Positions 53,304-61,571 of a DNA stretch of 64,000 nucleotides are shown in pieces (the first letter of the stretch is position 1; every line of letters begins with the position of its first letter). Under the pieces are notes generated by a model. The model had not been told where the DNA came from. It ran no database searches and saw only the letters and a list, made by a program, of their open reading frames with translations. The stretch covers positions 18,941 through 82,940 of the forward strand of contig JBBPYD010000153.1 in NCBI GenBank assembly GCA_038200305.1, read 5' to 3'. The DNA is from JANXXV01 sp038200305. Its GTDB lineage: Bacteria > Acidobacteriota > Terriglobia > Bryobacterales > Bryobacteraceae. The position numbers and the translations under genes were made by a program.

Positions 53304-53596
53304 CTGGAAGCGGCTGCGTTCGCGAGCTTCAGTTGGTTGACCACGCGTTGAACGCCTTTCACCTTCTTGGCCAGCTTTTCCGCCTTCATTCGAACGCCTT
53401 CTTTCTTGACGACTCCGCTCAACTCGACCACGCCTTGGTTCACCTTCACCGTGATGTCGCCACCGCCAACATCGCGGTCGCCGGCAAGCTTCAGGCGTAC
53501 CTGATCGTAAATGGCGTCATCGGAAAGATCTTTCGAAGCCGCGAACACAGTCATCCCAACCAGGAACATCAATAACAACAGAGAAATCGTACGCAT
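53300..53596 (-). CDS. Secreted single BON-domain protein
   Basis: 98 residues: signal peptide (ISLLLLMFLVGMTVFAAS) followed by one BON domain (DDAIYDQVRLKLAGDRDVGGGDITVKVNQGVVELSGVVKKEGVRMKAEKLAKKVKGVQRVVNQL in outline). BON domains bind phospholipid or hold periplasmic proteins at membranes. It follows era by one base and is the last gene of the minus-strand housekeeping run. Confidence 0.88.
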   Translation of the reverse strand: MRTISLLLLMFLVGMTVFAASKDLSDDAIYDQVRLKLAGDRDVGGGDITVKVNQGVVELSGVVKKEGVRMKAEKLAKKVKGVQRVVNQLKLANAAASS

Positions 53597-53597
53597 G

Positions 53598-54530
53598 TTA
53601 CTCAGCCTCGTTTGTATTCATGGTACGCCAATCCAATTCATTTAAGAACTCAGGATTATCTCTCCAATTGGCCCGCACCTTAACGTTTAACTCTAGAAAT
53701 ACCTTTCGTCCGAGCAGAAGCTCAATCTCCTTGCGGGCTAAGGTGCCGACCCGCTTCAACATGGATGCCTTCGCGCCGATGAGAATGGCTTTCTGACCCT
53801 CCCGCTCCACATAGATAGTAGCGGCGATGCGCGTGAGAGTCTTCTTATCCTGAAACTCGTCCACCATCACGGCAACCGAGTGCGGCACCTCCTGCCGTGT
53901 CTCGCGCAGAATCCGCTCACGGATGAGTTCGGCCGCCATGAAGCGCTCGGGTTGATCGGTGATGTAGTCGGCGGGAAAGTGCTCGGGGCCGGCCGGCATC
54001 CGTTTCAGGATCGCGGCGCGAAGTTCATCCAGACCCTGGCCCTTCAGAGCGGAAACGGGTAGGTATTCATCGAATTCGAGCGCGCTCTTATACTGCTCAA
54101 TGAGCGGCAGCAACTGCGCTTTCTCTTTCACCCAGTCAATCTTATTCAGGACCAGGAAGACGGGTGTGTCCGCCTTGCGCACCAGGTCCAGCGCTTGAGC
54201 GTCCTCTTCCTCAAAGCGGCGGGTTGCATCGGCGGTGTAGAGCAGAAGATCGCGCTCGTCCAATGACGCGCGAACGGCGATCATCATACGCCGGTTGAAG
54301 AGCGTGTCGGACCGATGGATGCCTGGGGTATCGAGAAAAACTACCTGAGAATGTGCCGTAGTCCAGACACCCTGTATGGAGGTGCGCGTGGTCTGTGGCT
54401 GCTCGGCGACGATGGCGAGCTTTGCGCCTACAAGTGCATTCAGGAGCGTGGACTTTCCAGCGCTCGGGCGGCCTAGAATCGAGACGAATCCGGAGACGAA
54501 CTCCGGTTGACCACTACTGGTTTCAGGCAT
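53598..54530 (-). CDS. era: Ribosome-assembly GTPase Era
   Basis: 310 residues. G1 is GRPSAGKST, G2/G3 include TTRTSIQGVW and FLDTPGIHR, and G4 is LNKIDW; the C-terminal KH domain contains EGQKAILIGAKASMLKRVGTLARKEIE. Era binds 16S rRNA 3' end and gates 30S maturation. Overlaps the CNNM gene by eight bases. The order ybeY - CorC/CNNM - era is widely conserved and links it to rRNA maturation. Confidence 0.97.
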   Translation of the reverse strand: MPETSSGQPEFVSGFVSILGRPSAGKSTLLNALVGAKLAIVAEQPQTTRTSIQGVWTTAHSQVVFLDTPGIHRSDTLFNRRMMIAVRASLDERDLLLYTADATRRFEEEDAQALDLVRKADTPVFLVLNKIDWVKEKAQLLPLIEQYKSALEFDEYLPVSALKGQGLDELRAAILKRMPAGPEHFPADYITDQPERFMAAELIRERILRETRQEVPHSVAVMVDEFQDKKTLTRIAATIYVEREGQKAILIGAKASMLKRVGTLARKEIELLLGRKVFLELNVKVRANWRDNPEFLNELDWRTMNTNEAE

Positions 54531-55800
54531 CGGGTCTCAATTCGGACTTCTCCACTTCCGTCTTTGAAATGCGTACCTGGTCCACTCGCAGCTCGTTTCC
54601 AGCGAGCACTTCGATGCGGATGCCGCCGCGTTCAATGGCCTCGCCAACGCGTGGAACCCGGCCCATCAGCTCACTCACCAAGCCACCGACGGTTGTAGAT
54701 TCGATTTCACCGGATGCGCGGAATCCCACTAATTCGTCCAGATGATCGACGTTAAAGCTACCCGAAACGATGAAACGTCCCGCTGTATCCTGTTCGATGT
54801 CGAGCGTGGGCTCATGCTCGTCGCGGATCTCCCCGACAATCTCTTCCACCATGTCTTCCATGGTGGCTAGACCAGCGGTATTTCCATACTCATCAATCAC
54901 AATTGCCATGTGAGCGCCGTCACGCTGCATTTCGCGGAGCAGGTCGTTCACTGGCTTGGTTTCGGGAACAAGACGGACCGGACGCGCAAGTTCCCGGACT
55001 GTCCGTTGCGAGCGGTCGCCATGATCGAGCTCAAACATATCGCGAACGTGAACGAATCCAATTGGCTGGTCTATGGAATCCTCGTACACAGGGATTCTGG
55101 AAAACTGTTCATTGATGACCAGGCGCCGGAGATCGTCGAGAGTGCTGTCCGCTGAGATTGCTACGATATTCGGGCGCGGCGTCATCACTTCCCGGACGGT
55201 CTTGTCTCCGAATGCGACCACCGATTGAATGAGCCGGCGGTCGTCCTCTTCGATGATGCCCTCTTCCGTACCAGCGGAGATGAGAGCTTCGATATTCTCA
55301 GCCGGGGTAGATGCCTCTTCCGCTTTCTTCTCTTCGGCTCCCAACTGAGCCAGCGATTGCAAGAATTCGAGCAGCCCGGTTAGCGGCCGGACTACGATTG
55401 CGAGCCCGCTTAGGATGGGTGAGAACCCGGCCAGCCATCTGCCGGAAGTGTGCCGGTAAAGGAGTTGTGGCACTACATACGTGCCGATCAGCATGGTGAG
55501 CCAGGCGAACGCGAGGGCTTCAATTACACTCTGTTTGGAAATTACATCCTCACGCGTGTAGATGGCGGCGTAGAAGACGCCGACAAAGACTAGAAGGCTG
55601 TGTTTGATAAGCGAAAAACTCAACGTGCCATTTTCCGGCTTCAGCCCGATGCGGTCTTCGAGTGTCTCCTTGAAGAATTGCAGCGAAGGCAGGTCTCGCG
55701 CTCTCAGCCGCTGCGCCTCGATGTAGAACATCTGGACGAGCGTCACCAGCGCGAGTAGGATAGTGGCCGCGATCACCAGTACAATAAAGAGCGCTGTCAT
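54523..55800 (-). CDS. CNNM/CorC-type membrane protein (DUF21 - CBS pair - CorC_HlyC)
   Basis: 425 residues: about three or four N-terminal membrane segments (residues 1-150), an acidic linker, two CBS motifs (VREVMTPRPNIVAISADSTLDDL; LVPETKPVNDLLREMQRDGAHMAIVIDEYG) and a CorC_HlyC domain (DTAGRFIVSGSFNVDHLDELVG). CNNM/CorC proteins export Mg2+. The transmembrane part is divergent from the standard DUF21 sequence. ATG overlaps the ybeY stop (ATGA). Confidence 0.9.
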   Translation of the reverse strand: MTALFIVLVIAATILLALVTLVQMFYIEAQRLRARDLPSLQFFKETLEDRIGLKPENGTLSFSLIKHSLLVFVGVFYAAIYTREDVISKQSVIEALAFAWLTMLIGTYVVPQLLYRHTSGRWLAGFSPILSGLAIVVRPLTGLLEFLQSLAQLGAEEKKAEEASTPAENIEALISAGTEEGIIEEDDRRLIQSVVAFGDKTVREVMTPRPNIVAISADSTLDDLRRLVINEQFSRIPVYEDSIDQPIGFVHVRDMFELDHGDRSQRTVRELARPVRLVPETKPVNDLLREMQRDGAHMAIVIDEYGNTAGLATMEDMVEEIVGEIRDEHEPTLDIEQDTAGRFIVSGSFNVDHLDELVGFRASGEIESTTVGGLVSELMGRVPRVGEAIERGGIRIEVLAGNELRVDQVRISKTEVEKSELRPDA

Positions 55801-56279
55801 ACGCGGGCGCGCTCAGTGAGTGCGGCGGGCAGGTTAAACAACTTACGCCACCGCTTTTCAGAGCGCGACATCTCACCCGAGTCGGTTTCGTGATCCATGC
55901 CGGTCAGGTGGAGGAGACCGTGCAACATGAGGATTTTGATCTCCTCTGCGATGGAATGATCAAATTCCGCAGCTTGTTCAGCCGCTCGATCGGCGGAGAT
56001 AGCGATGTCGCCAAGGCTCTCCGTCGGCTCGTCTGACGGAAATGACAGGACATCTGTTGGGTAGTCTTTTAGGCGGAAGTCACGGTTGAGACGCCGCAAT
56101 TCGCGATCATCGGTGATTAGACAGCAGAACTCCCGGCCTCCCGCTACCTCCCGCTGCAACACGCCGGCAAATTCCTTCAAATCACGCCGCGGCAAGCCTG
56201 TAGGCGCCCGGCGGAATAGAAGAAGGCTCTCCTGAGCGGGCATTGACGGAAAATCATGCGTTGGGAAATTCCAGCCCAT
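55797..56279 (-). CDS. ybeY: Endoribonuclease YbeY (rRNA maturation)
   Basis: 160 residues, or 148 if the in-frame ATG at 56243 is used; the latter avoids a 26-base overlap with phoH and is my preference for the real start. The zinc site HGLLHLTGMDHETD (HxxxHxxGxDH) and RLNRDFRLKDYPTDVLSFPS are diagnostic. YbeY processes the 16S rRNA 3' end and acts with Era and PhoH-family proteins; all three are adjacent here. Confidence 0.95.
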   Translation of the reverse strand: MGWNFPTHDFPSMPAQESLLLFRRAPTGLPRRDLKEFAGVLQREVAGGREFCCLITDDRELRRLNRDFRLKDYPTDVLSFPSDEPTESLGDIAISADRAAEQAAEFDHSIAEEIKILMLHGLLHLTGMDHETDSGEMSRSEKRWRKLFNLPAALTERARV

Positions 56280-57315
56280 TATTCGGCGCGAGAGGAATCA
56301 CGCCGGGTTCGCCCGGCGCTTCCAATTGCAAATCTCCGCCGAGTTTCAGAGCGAACTGGCGGCCCGCTCCGATCTGCTTGTTATAGCGCTCGTAAGCCTG
56401 CACGATTTTTTGCACCAGACTATGCCGGACGACGTCGGAATCGTCGAATTGCACGAAACTGATGCCTTCCACGCCACGGAGCACTTCAGTGGCGTTCAAC
56501 AGCCCACATATCTTGCCGGAGGGAAGATCGACTTGTGTCAGATCTCCGGTGACCACCATTTTGGAATTAAATCCCTGCCGGGTGAGGATCATTTTCATCT
56601 GTTCGGAGGTGCTGTTCTGCGCTTCGTCCATAATGATGAAACTGTCGTTCAGCGTGCGCCCGCGCATGAAAGCAATGGGAGCTACTTCAATGACGGACTT
56701 TTCAAGAAGCTTCTCCACCTTCTCCGCCTCGATCATCTCAAACAGGGCGTCGTACAGCGGGCGAAGATATGGATCGATTTTCTCCTGTAAAGTGCCGGGC
56801 AGGAAGCCGAGCTTTTCTCCGGCTTCGACGGCCGGCCGGGTCAGAATGATACGGCTGACCTTCTTGTTCAACAGCGCGGAAACGGCCATCGCAACGGCGA
56901 GATAGGTCTTGCCGGTTCCGGCCGGACCGATGCCGAACGTGAGGTCATGGCGCTCGATTGCGTCAATGTAGCGCCGTTGATTTATTGTTTTCGGCGCAAG
57001 CGTCTTCTTGCCGAACGCGCGCTGGCGTCCACTGACCACCAGGTTGCGCAAGGTGACTGAAGGATCGTTCACAACCACGCGAAGATAGCTATTCAGGTCG
57101 CCGTTATTGAACGTTTGTCCCTCGCGGATCAGAGAGGCGTAGTCGGCGAGAATGCTCTCAGCGCGGAGTACGCTGGCGTCTTCGCCTTCGATTTCTATAC
57201 TTTCATTGGCGATGCGGGTGCGGACATTTAAGCCGTTTTCCAGGAGGCGGATGTTTTCATCCCGGGTTCCGAAGAGGGACTCGATACCATTCGTCATCTG
57301 AACACTAACTTTCAT
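56254..57315 (-). CDS. phoH: PhoH-like ATPase
   Basis: About 353 residues; I take the ATG at 57315, the third codon of a frame that begins with TTG at 57321. An N-terminal KH-like segment (FNNGDLNSYLRVVVNDPSVTLRN) precedes the P-loop domain with GPAGTGKTYLAVAMA, FIIMDEAQNSTSEQMKMILTR and VVTGDLTQVDLPSG. PhoH-like proteins are predicted RNA helicase/ATPases that work with YbeY. It lies directly upstream of ybeY. Confidence 0.94.
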   Translation of the reverse strand: MKVSVQMTNGIESLFGTRDENIRLLENGLNVRTRIANESIEIEGEDASVLRAESILADYASLIREGQTFNNGDLNSYLRVVVNDPSVTLRNLVVSGRQRAFGKKTLAPKTINQRRYIDAIERHDLTFGIGPAGTGKTYLAVAMAVSALLNKKVSRIILTRPAVEAGEKLGFLPGTLQEKIDPYLRPLYDALFEMIEAEKVEKLLEKSVIEVAPIAFMRGRTLNDSFIIMDEAQNSTSEQMKMILTRQGFNSKMVVTGDLTQVDLPSGKICGLLNATEVLRGVEGISFVQFDDSDVVRHSLVQKIVQAYERYNKQIGAGRQFALKLGGDLQLEAPGEPGVIPLAPNNGLEFPNA

Positions 57316-57437
57316 TAGCAAAGGAGAGGATTACCTCCATTTAGGAATTTTGTGGAAGTACGGACTTGGAACTATCGAGATGCGAGAGGAAAGCATCCGC
57401 TGGGGCAGGAGAGATATGTACATCCGTCCTTATTATA

Positions 57438-58466
57438 TCAGGGCCGATCTGGAATTCGATCCACGATTTCGACACGCCCCCGCTCCGCGGCTACGGACGG
57501 GTGGGAGCCGTACTTCTCAGCGTAAATATGAGTGAATTCCGCACCGAGGAAAAAGATCTGAGCCGAATAGTAAACCCAGATGAGCAGAATGACCAGAGAG
57601 CCGGCCGCACCATAGGTGGAACCGAAACCAGCTTTACCGAGATAGAGTCCAATCAGGAATTTCCCAACGGTGAACAACAAGGACGTGATTGCCGCGCCCA
57701 GCGCCACGTCTCCCCACGAGATGTAGATATCGGGGATGAACTTGTAGATGAGCGCGAATAGGAACGTGACCACCACGAACGAGATGACGAAGTTCGCGAT
57801 CTGCAAAATCCACTCTTCCGTCGGAAGATAATTTTTGAACGAATCGCCAAGAGCAGCGAGTGCCGCATTGATTGCCAGCGACACCAACAAAAGGAATCCA
57901 ACTCCCATCACCATCGCGAAAGCAAGAGTGCGGTCTCGCAGCACGGCAACGATACTTTTCAATAGACCGCACGCCTCCTTGGCGGGAACGTTCCAAATTA
58001 CGTTCAGAGCATCGCGAAGTTCCGCAACCACGGCAGAAGCGCCAAAGAAAAGGGTGATCAGGCCCAGAACCGCGGCGATGGCGCCGGAGGCAGGCTTATG
58101 GGCACTGGTGAGCATCGCCTTGACCGCCTGCGCACCTTCATACCCCACCAGGTCCTGAATCTGCCAGACTACCTGGCCGATAGCGGCTTCGCGCCCGAAT
58201 ACAAGCCCCGCAACGGCTATGACGACCACCAGGAGAGGGGCAAGCGACAGGATGGTGTAAAAAGCGAGGGACGCGCCCAGACGAGGAACTTTATGGATCA
58301 GGAAGTAGTCGGAAGTCGTCGTTAGCAAATTCCAGATCTGGCTCCAGCGCAGAGACGCCACGCGCCGAATTGTTATATCTGAACGGTCTTCGGGATTTGC
58401 ACCGGTTTGCGTCAGCCGGGGCGTCTCCGAAGGTTCTGGATCGGTAAGACTGATATCGCGCCTCAC
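57438..58466 (-). CDS. YihY/BrkB-family inner-membrane protein
   Basis: 342 residues, GTG start at 58466. After a ~40-residue hydrophilic head come six membrane segments (LGASLAFYTILSLAPLLVVVIAVAG, AAVLGLITLFFGASAVVAEL, FAMVMGVGFLLLVSLAIN, FVISFVVVTFLFALIYKF, IPDIYISWGDVALGAAITSLLF, GAAGSLVILLIWVYYSAQIFFLGAEFT). The family was once called ribonuclease BN; that activity is not attributed to it any more. Probable transporter or envelope protein of unknown substrate. Confidence 0.9.
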   Translation of the reverse strand: MRRDISLTDPEPSETPRLTQTGANPEDRSDITIRRVASLRWSQIWNLLTTTSDYFLIHKVPRLGASLAFYTILSLAPLLVVVIAVAGLVFGREAAIGQVVWQIQDLVGYEGAQAVKAMLTSAHKPASGAIAAVLGLITLFFGASAVVAELRDALNVIWNVPAKEACGLLKSIVAVLRDRTLAFAMVMGVGFLLLVSLAINAALAALGDSFKNYLPTEEWILQIANFVISFVVVTFLFALIYKFIPDIYISWGDVALGAAITSLLFTVGKFLIGLYLGKAGFGSTYGAAGSLVILLIWVYYSAQIFFLGAEFTHIYAEKYGSHPSVAAERGRVEIVDRIPDRP

Positions 58467-58468
58467 AC

Positions 58469-59275
58469 CTAGGTGAGACGCTGGGAAGAGTGGGGTGTTT
58501 CGTTTGTGGCGTACTCGGCTGTCTGTACGGCGGTTTTGCGGAAATATCGAGCAAGCCTGGGATTAGCGCCTTGGAGTCCGTCCGCAATCTCCCCCAGCAG
58601 GGCTTCGCTAGATCCTGGCAATGCTTTCGCACCCGATTTCAGGAAGTCCCGCAGCGTCTTCTCAACAAGCGTGGCAGCGATCTGATGGGCGTACCTTATG
58701 GGAAGCCCCGAATCCCGTAGACAATCCACGGCACCGGTGATTGTGGAAGCCAGAAAGTCAGTGGCGAAGGTGATGCCCGCCAGGTATTGTTTTTTGGCCC
58801 CCTGGCGAATCTCGATCGCACGGACATCCCCTTGTTCGATCAACGCACGCATCTCCCGGACGGCGGAGTCATTTCCTTCGATCACATAACGGAGGTCCTC
58901 AAATCCGGTAATCGCATCAAAGGAGCCCACGGCGGCACCTTGCGATTCCAGACGCGTTAGCTCACCGCTACCAAGAGAGGAGTTGCACAAGATCGCAATC
59001 TTCTGCGTCCAATCGATTCCGGTTCCGGCAAGCTCTCCAAGGATGCCAGGGAGTTGGTCATCCGGCACGTTCACCAGGATGGTTTGCGAATCGGCAATCG
59101 CCTGGTATTCGGCAACCGGAGCGCCACCACCCAGAGCGTTAACGGCGCGGCTTGCGCGTTGTAGGGTTCCGGACTTTACTGGCCCGAGTTGAGCGATGAT
59201 CTTGGGAAGCCGCGCAATGCCGTTCCTACTAATTGGACCCGCGCACACCAGAGCTAAGGATCGTGCTTTCGTCAT
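58469..59275 (-). CDS. Rossmann-like / DUF2520 protein
   Basis: 268 residues from the ATG at 59275 (MTKARSLALVCAGPISR), with AAGGGA eleven bases upstream; an earlier in-frame start at 59380 would lie well inside uvrB. The N-terminal half is a Rossmann-like fold (LALVCAG...; ILVNVPDDQLPGILGEL; KIAILCNSSLGSGEL) and the C-terminal half is helical (DUF2520), as in 6-phosphogluconate-dehydrogenase-like proteins. The glycine motif is atypical, so the cofactor is uncertain. It overlaps uvrB by 47 bases. Confidence 0.8.
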   Translation of the reverse strand: MTKARSLALVCAGPISRNGIARLPKIIAQLGPVKSGTLQRASRAVNALGGGAPVAEYQAIADSQTILVNVPDDQLPGILGELAGTGIDWTQKIAILCNSSLGSGELTRLESQGAAVGSFDAITGFEDLRYVIEGNDSAVREMRALIEQGDVRAIEIRQGAKKQYLAGITFATDFLASTITGAVDCLRDSGLPIRYAHQIAATLVEKTLRDFLKSGAKALPGSSEALLGEIADGLQGANPRLARYFRKTAVQTAEYATNETPHSSQRLT

Positions 59276-61253
59276 ACAATCCGCGTCCCTTGACAGCTTT
59301 GATCCGGTCGCGCAATTGCGCCGCCTTTTCGAACTCGAAGTGCTTGGCGAACTCACGCATTTGCCGCTCCATCTCAACAAGGTACTGTTGCCTCTCGACC
59401 TCTGTCATCTCCTCCACCGGGCTTTCAGGCTCTACGGGAACCGTGACGTAATCCGCTTCAGCCACTCTGATAAGACTCATATCGATCGGCTTGATTATCG
59501 ATTCAGGAGTGATGTCATTTTCGGTATTGTAAGCCGCCTGAATGCTACGCCGGCGATAGGTCTCATCCATGGCCCGCTTCATGCTTGCGGTGATGACATC
59601 GGCGTACAAAATGGCGAGACCGTTCAGGTTCCGGGCAGCGCGGCCGATGGTCTGGATGAGCGATCCCCCTGAGCGCAAGAACCCTTCTTTATCCGCATCG
59701 AGGATCGCGACGAGTGAAACTTCCGGCAGGTCGAGGCCCTCACGGAGAAGATTGACTCCGATGAGAGCATCGAACACGCCGCGGCGCAGGTCGCGAAGGA
59801 TTTTGATCCGGTCGAGCGTGCTCACTTCCGAGTGGAGGTACGCGCATTTAATGCCAACTTCCGAGTAGTACTCCGCGAGATCTTCCGACATGCGCTTGGT
59901 GAGTGTGGTCACCAACACGCGCTCGTTCTTCTCGGTGCGTAGCCGGATCTCGTTCAAAAGATCGTCCACTTGTCCTTTGATGGGGCGAACGTCTATCTCG
60001 GGGTCGATCAGGCCAGTAGGGCGGATGATCTGTTCTACTACCACTCCGGCGGATTTGGTGAGCTCATAAGGTCCCGGAGTAGCCGAGACGTAGATGACTT
60101 GATTCACTCGGTTCTCAAATTCTTCGAATGTGAGAGGCCGATTATCGAGCGCGCTAGGAAGCCGGAAACCATATGAAATCAGGTTCTCTTTGCGGGAGCG
60201 GTCGCCATGAAACATCGCTTGTAGTTGGGGCATGGTCTGATGGCTCTCGTCGATGAACATGAGCGAATCGTGCGGCAGATAATCGAGCAGCGTAGGCGGC
60301 GCTTCGCCCGGAAGCCGTCCGGAGAAGTGCCGGGAATAGTTCTCAACGCCGTGGCAATATCCGATCTCGCGCATCATTTCCAGGTCGAACATGGTGCGCT
60401 GATAAAGCCGCTGCGCCTCAATAAGCTTTCCGCCCTTTTCGAGCTCTTTGTGCCACCACCCAAGCTCCAGCTCAATGCTGCGCATGGCTTGTTCACGCGT
60501 GGCCGGGCTCATTACGTAATGGGTTTTGGGATAGATGGGAAGGCGCAGATACGTCTGCTTAATTTGGCCAAGCAGCGGATCGATCTGCGACAGGGTCTCA
60601 ATCTCATCGCCCCAGAATTCAATTCGATACGCGTTGTCGTCGTAGGTGGGAAACAACTCCACCACATCGCCACGCACGCGGAATGTGCCGCGGCGGAAGT
60701 CATGATCGTTGCGTTCGTACAACAGTTCGACCAGTTTACCGGTGAGTTCTTTGCGAGATATCTTCTGGCCCTTTTCCAGCATCAGCAGCATGCCGTAATA
60801 GGCTTCGGGTGACCCGAGACCGTAAATGCAACTGACGCTGGCGACGATCACGCAATCGCGGCGCTCAAACAGGGACCTGGTTGCGGAGAGCCGCAGCTTA
60901 TCGAGTTCCTCATTGATGGTGGACTCTTTTTCGATGTAGACGTCGCCCGAAGGAATGTACGCTTCCGGCTGGTAATAATCGTAGTAGCTGACGAAATATT
61001 CGACGGCGTTCGATGGAAAGAAAGTTTTGAACTCGTGGTAGAGCTGGGCGGCAAGCAGCTTATTATGAGCCAGAACCAGCGCGGGGCGGCCCATCCGCTC
61101 AATGATCTTAGCCATGGTGAAGGTTTTGCCGGAACCGGTAACCCCGAGCAGAACCTGATGTTTTTCGTCTTCCTTAATACCTCGAACGAGTTGTTCGATG
61201 GCGGTCACCTGATCGCCGCGAGGGCGATAATCGACGGCCAGTTGGAAACCCAT
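59229..61253 (-). CDS. uvrB: Excinuclease ABC subunit B
   Basis: 674 residues. Walker A GVTGSGKTFTMA, the beta-hairpin region SYYDYYQPEAYIPSGDVYIEK, the helicase motifs MFIDESHQTMPQ, GVNLLREGLDLPEVSL and QTIGRAARN, and the C-terminal UVR motif that binds UvrC (LVEMERQMREFAKHFEFEKAAQLRDRIK). UvrB verifies DNA damage in nucleotide-excision repair. Complete and of normal length. Confidence 0.97.
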   Translation of the reverse strand: MGFQLAVDYRPRGDQVTAIEQLVRGIKEDEKHQVLLGVTGSGKTFTMAKIIERMGRPALVLAHNKLLAAQLYHEFKTFFPSNAVEYFVSYYDYYQPEAYIPSGDVYIEKESTINEELDKLRLSATRSLFERRDCVIVASVSCIYGLGSPEAYYGMLLMLEKGQKISRKELTGKLVELLYERNDHDFRRGTFRVRGDVVELFPTYDDNAYRIEFWGDEIETLSQIDPLLGQIKQTYLRLPIYPKTHYVMSPATREQAMRSIELELGWWHKELEKGGKLIEAQRLYQRTMFDLEMMREIGYCHGVENYSRHFSGRLPGEAPPTLLDYLPHDSLMFIDESHQTMPQLQAMFHGDRSRKENLISYGFRLPSALDNRPLTFEEFENRVNQVIYVSATPGPYELTKSAGVVVEQIIRPTGLIDPEIDVRPIKGQVDDLLNEIRLRTEKNERVLVTTLTKRMSEDLAEYYSEVGIKCAYLHSEVSTLDRIKILRDLRRGVFDALIGVNLLREGLDLPEVSLVAILDADKEGFLRSGGSLIQTIGRAARNLNGLAILYADVITASMKRAMDETYRRRSIQAAYNTENDITPESIIKPIDMSLIRVAEADYVTVPVEPESPVEEMTEVERQQYLVEMERQMREFAKHFEFEKAAQLRDRIKAVKGRGLYDESTILSSGVRGSN

Positions 61254-61319
61254 ATATTTTTAGTGTGCCACAGGGGCGAGGGTCCCCTACCGCGCCGCGT
61301 GGTATGTGGAAAGATAAGG

Positions 61320-61526
61320 ATGAAGCGGCCATTTCCCGCAACTGTCTGGCGCGAGGGTGAGTGGTACGTTTCACAGTGTTTGGAGACTAACGTTGCCAGC
61401 CAGGGTGAAACGGAAGAAGAGGCCCTTGCAAACCTAAAGGAAGCGCTGGAACTCCACTTCGAGTCTCCGAAGGCGCCTCGTCCGCCGGGAGTTCGCATGA
61501 TAGGCCGAGGTTGGGCGGCGGCTTAG
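61320..61526 (+). CDS. HicB-like antitoxin-type protein (orphan)
   Basis: 68 residues from the ATG at 61320. The single domain (FPATVWREGEWYVSQCLETNVASQGETEEEALANLKEALELHFE) is the HicB partial RNase-H-like fold of type II antitoxins. It has no DNA-binding tail and no HicA toxin gene on either side, so it is either an orphan antitoxin or a HicB-like regulator. It is divergent from uvrB with only 66 bases between the starts. Confidence 0.8.
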   Translation: MKRPFPATVWREGEWYVSQCLETNVASQGETEEEALANLKEALELHFESPKAPRPPGVRMIGRGWAAA

Positions 61527-61571
61527 CTTCAACCTTTTCGCTAAGTCAAACATCGACTTGAAGTAGCAGGC

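Noticed and set aside
61254..61319. Possible hicA toxin upstream of the HicB-like gene
   Set aside because: The 66-base gap to uvrB is too short for a HicA gene and no dsRBD-like frame exists downstream either.
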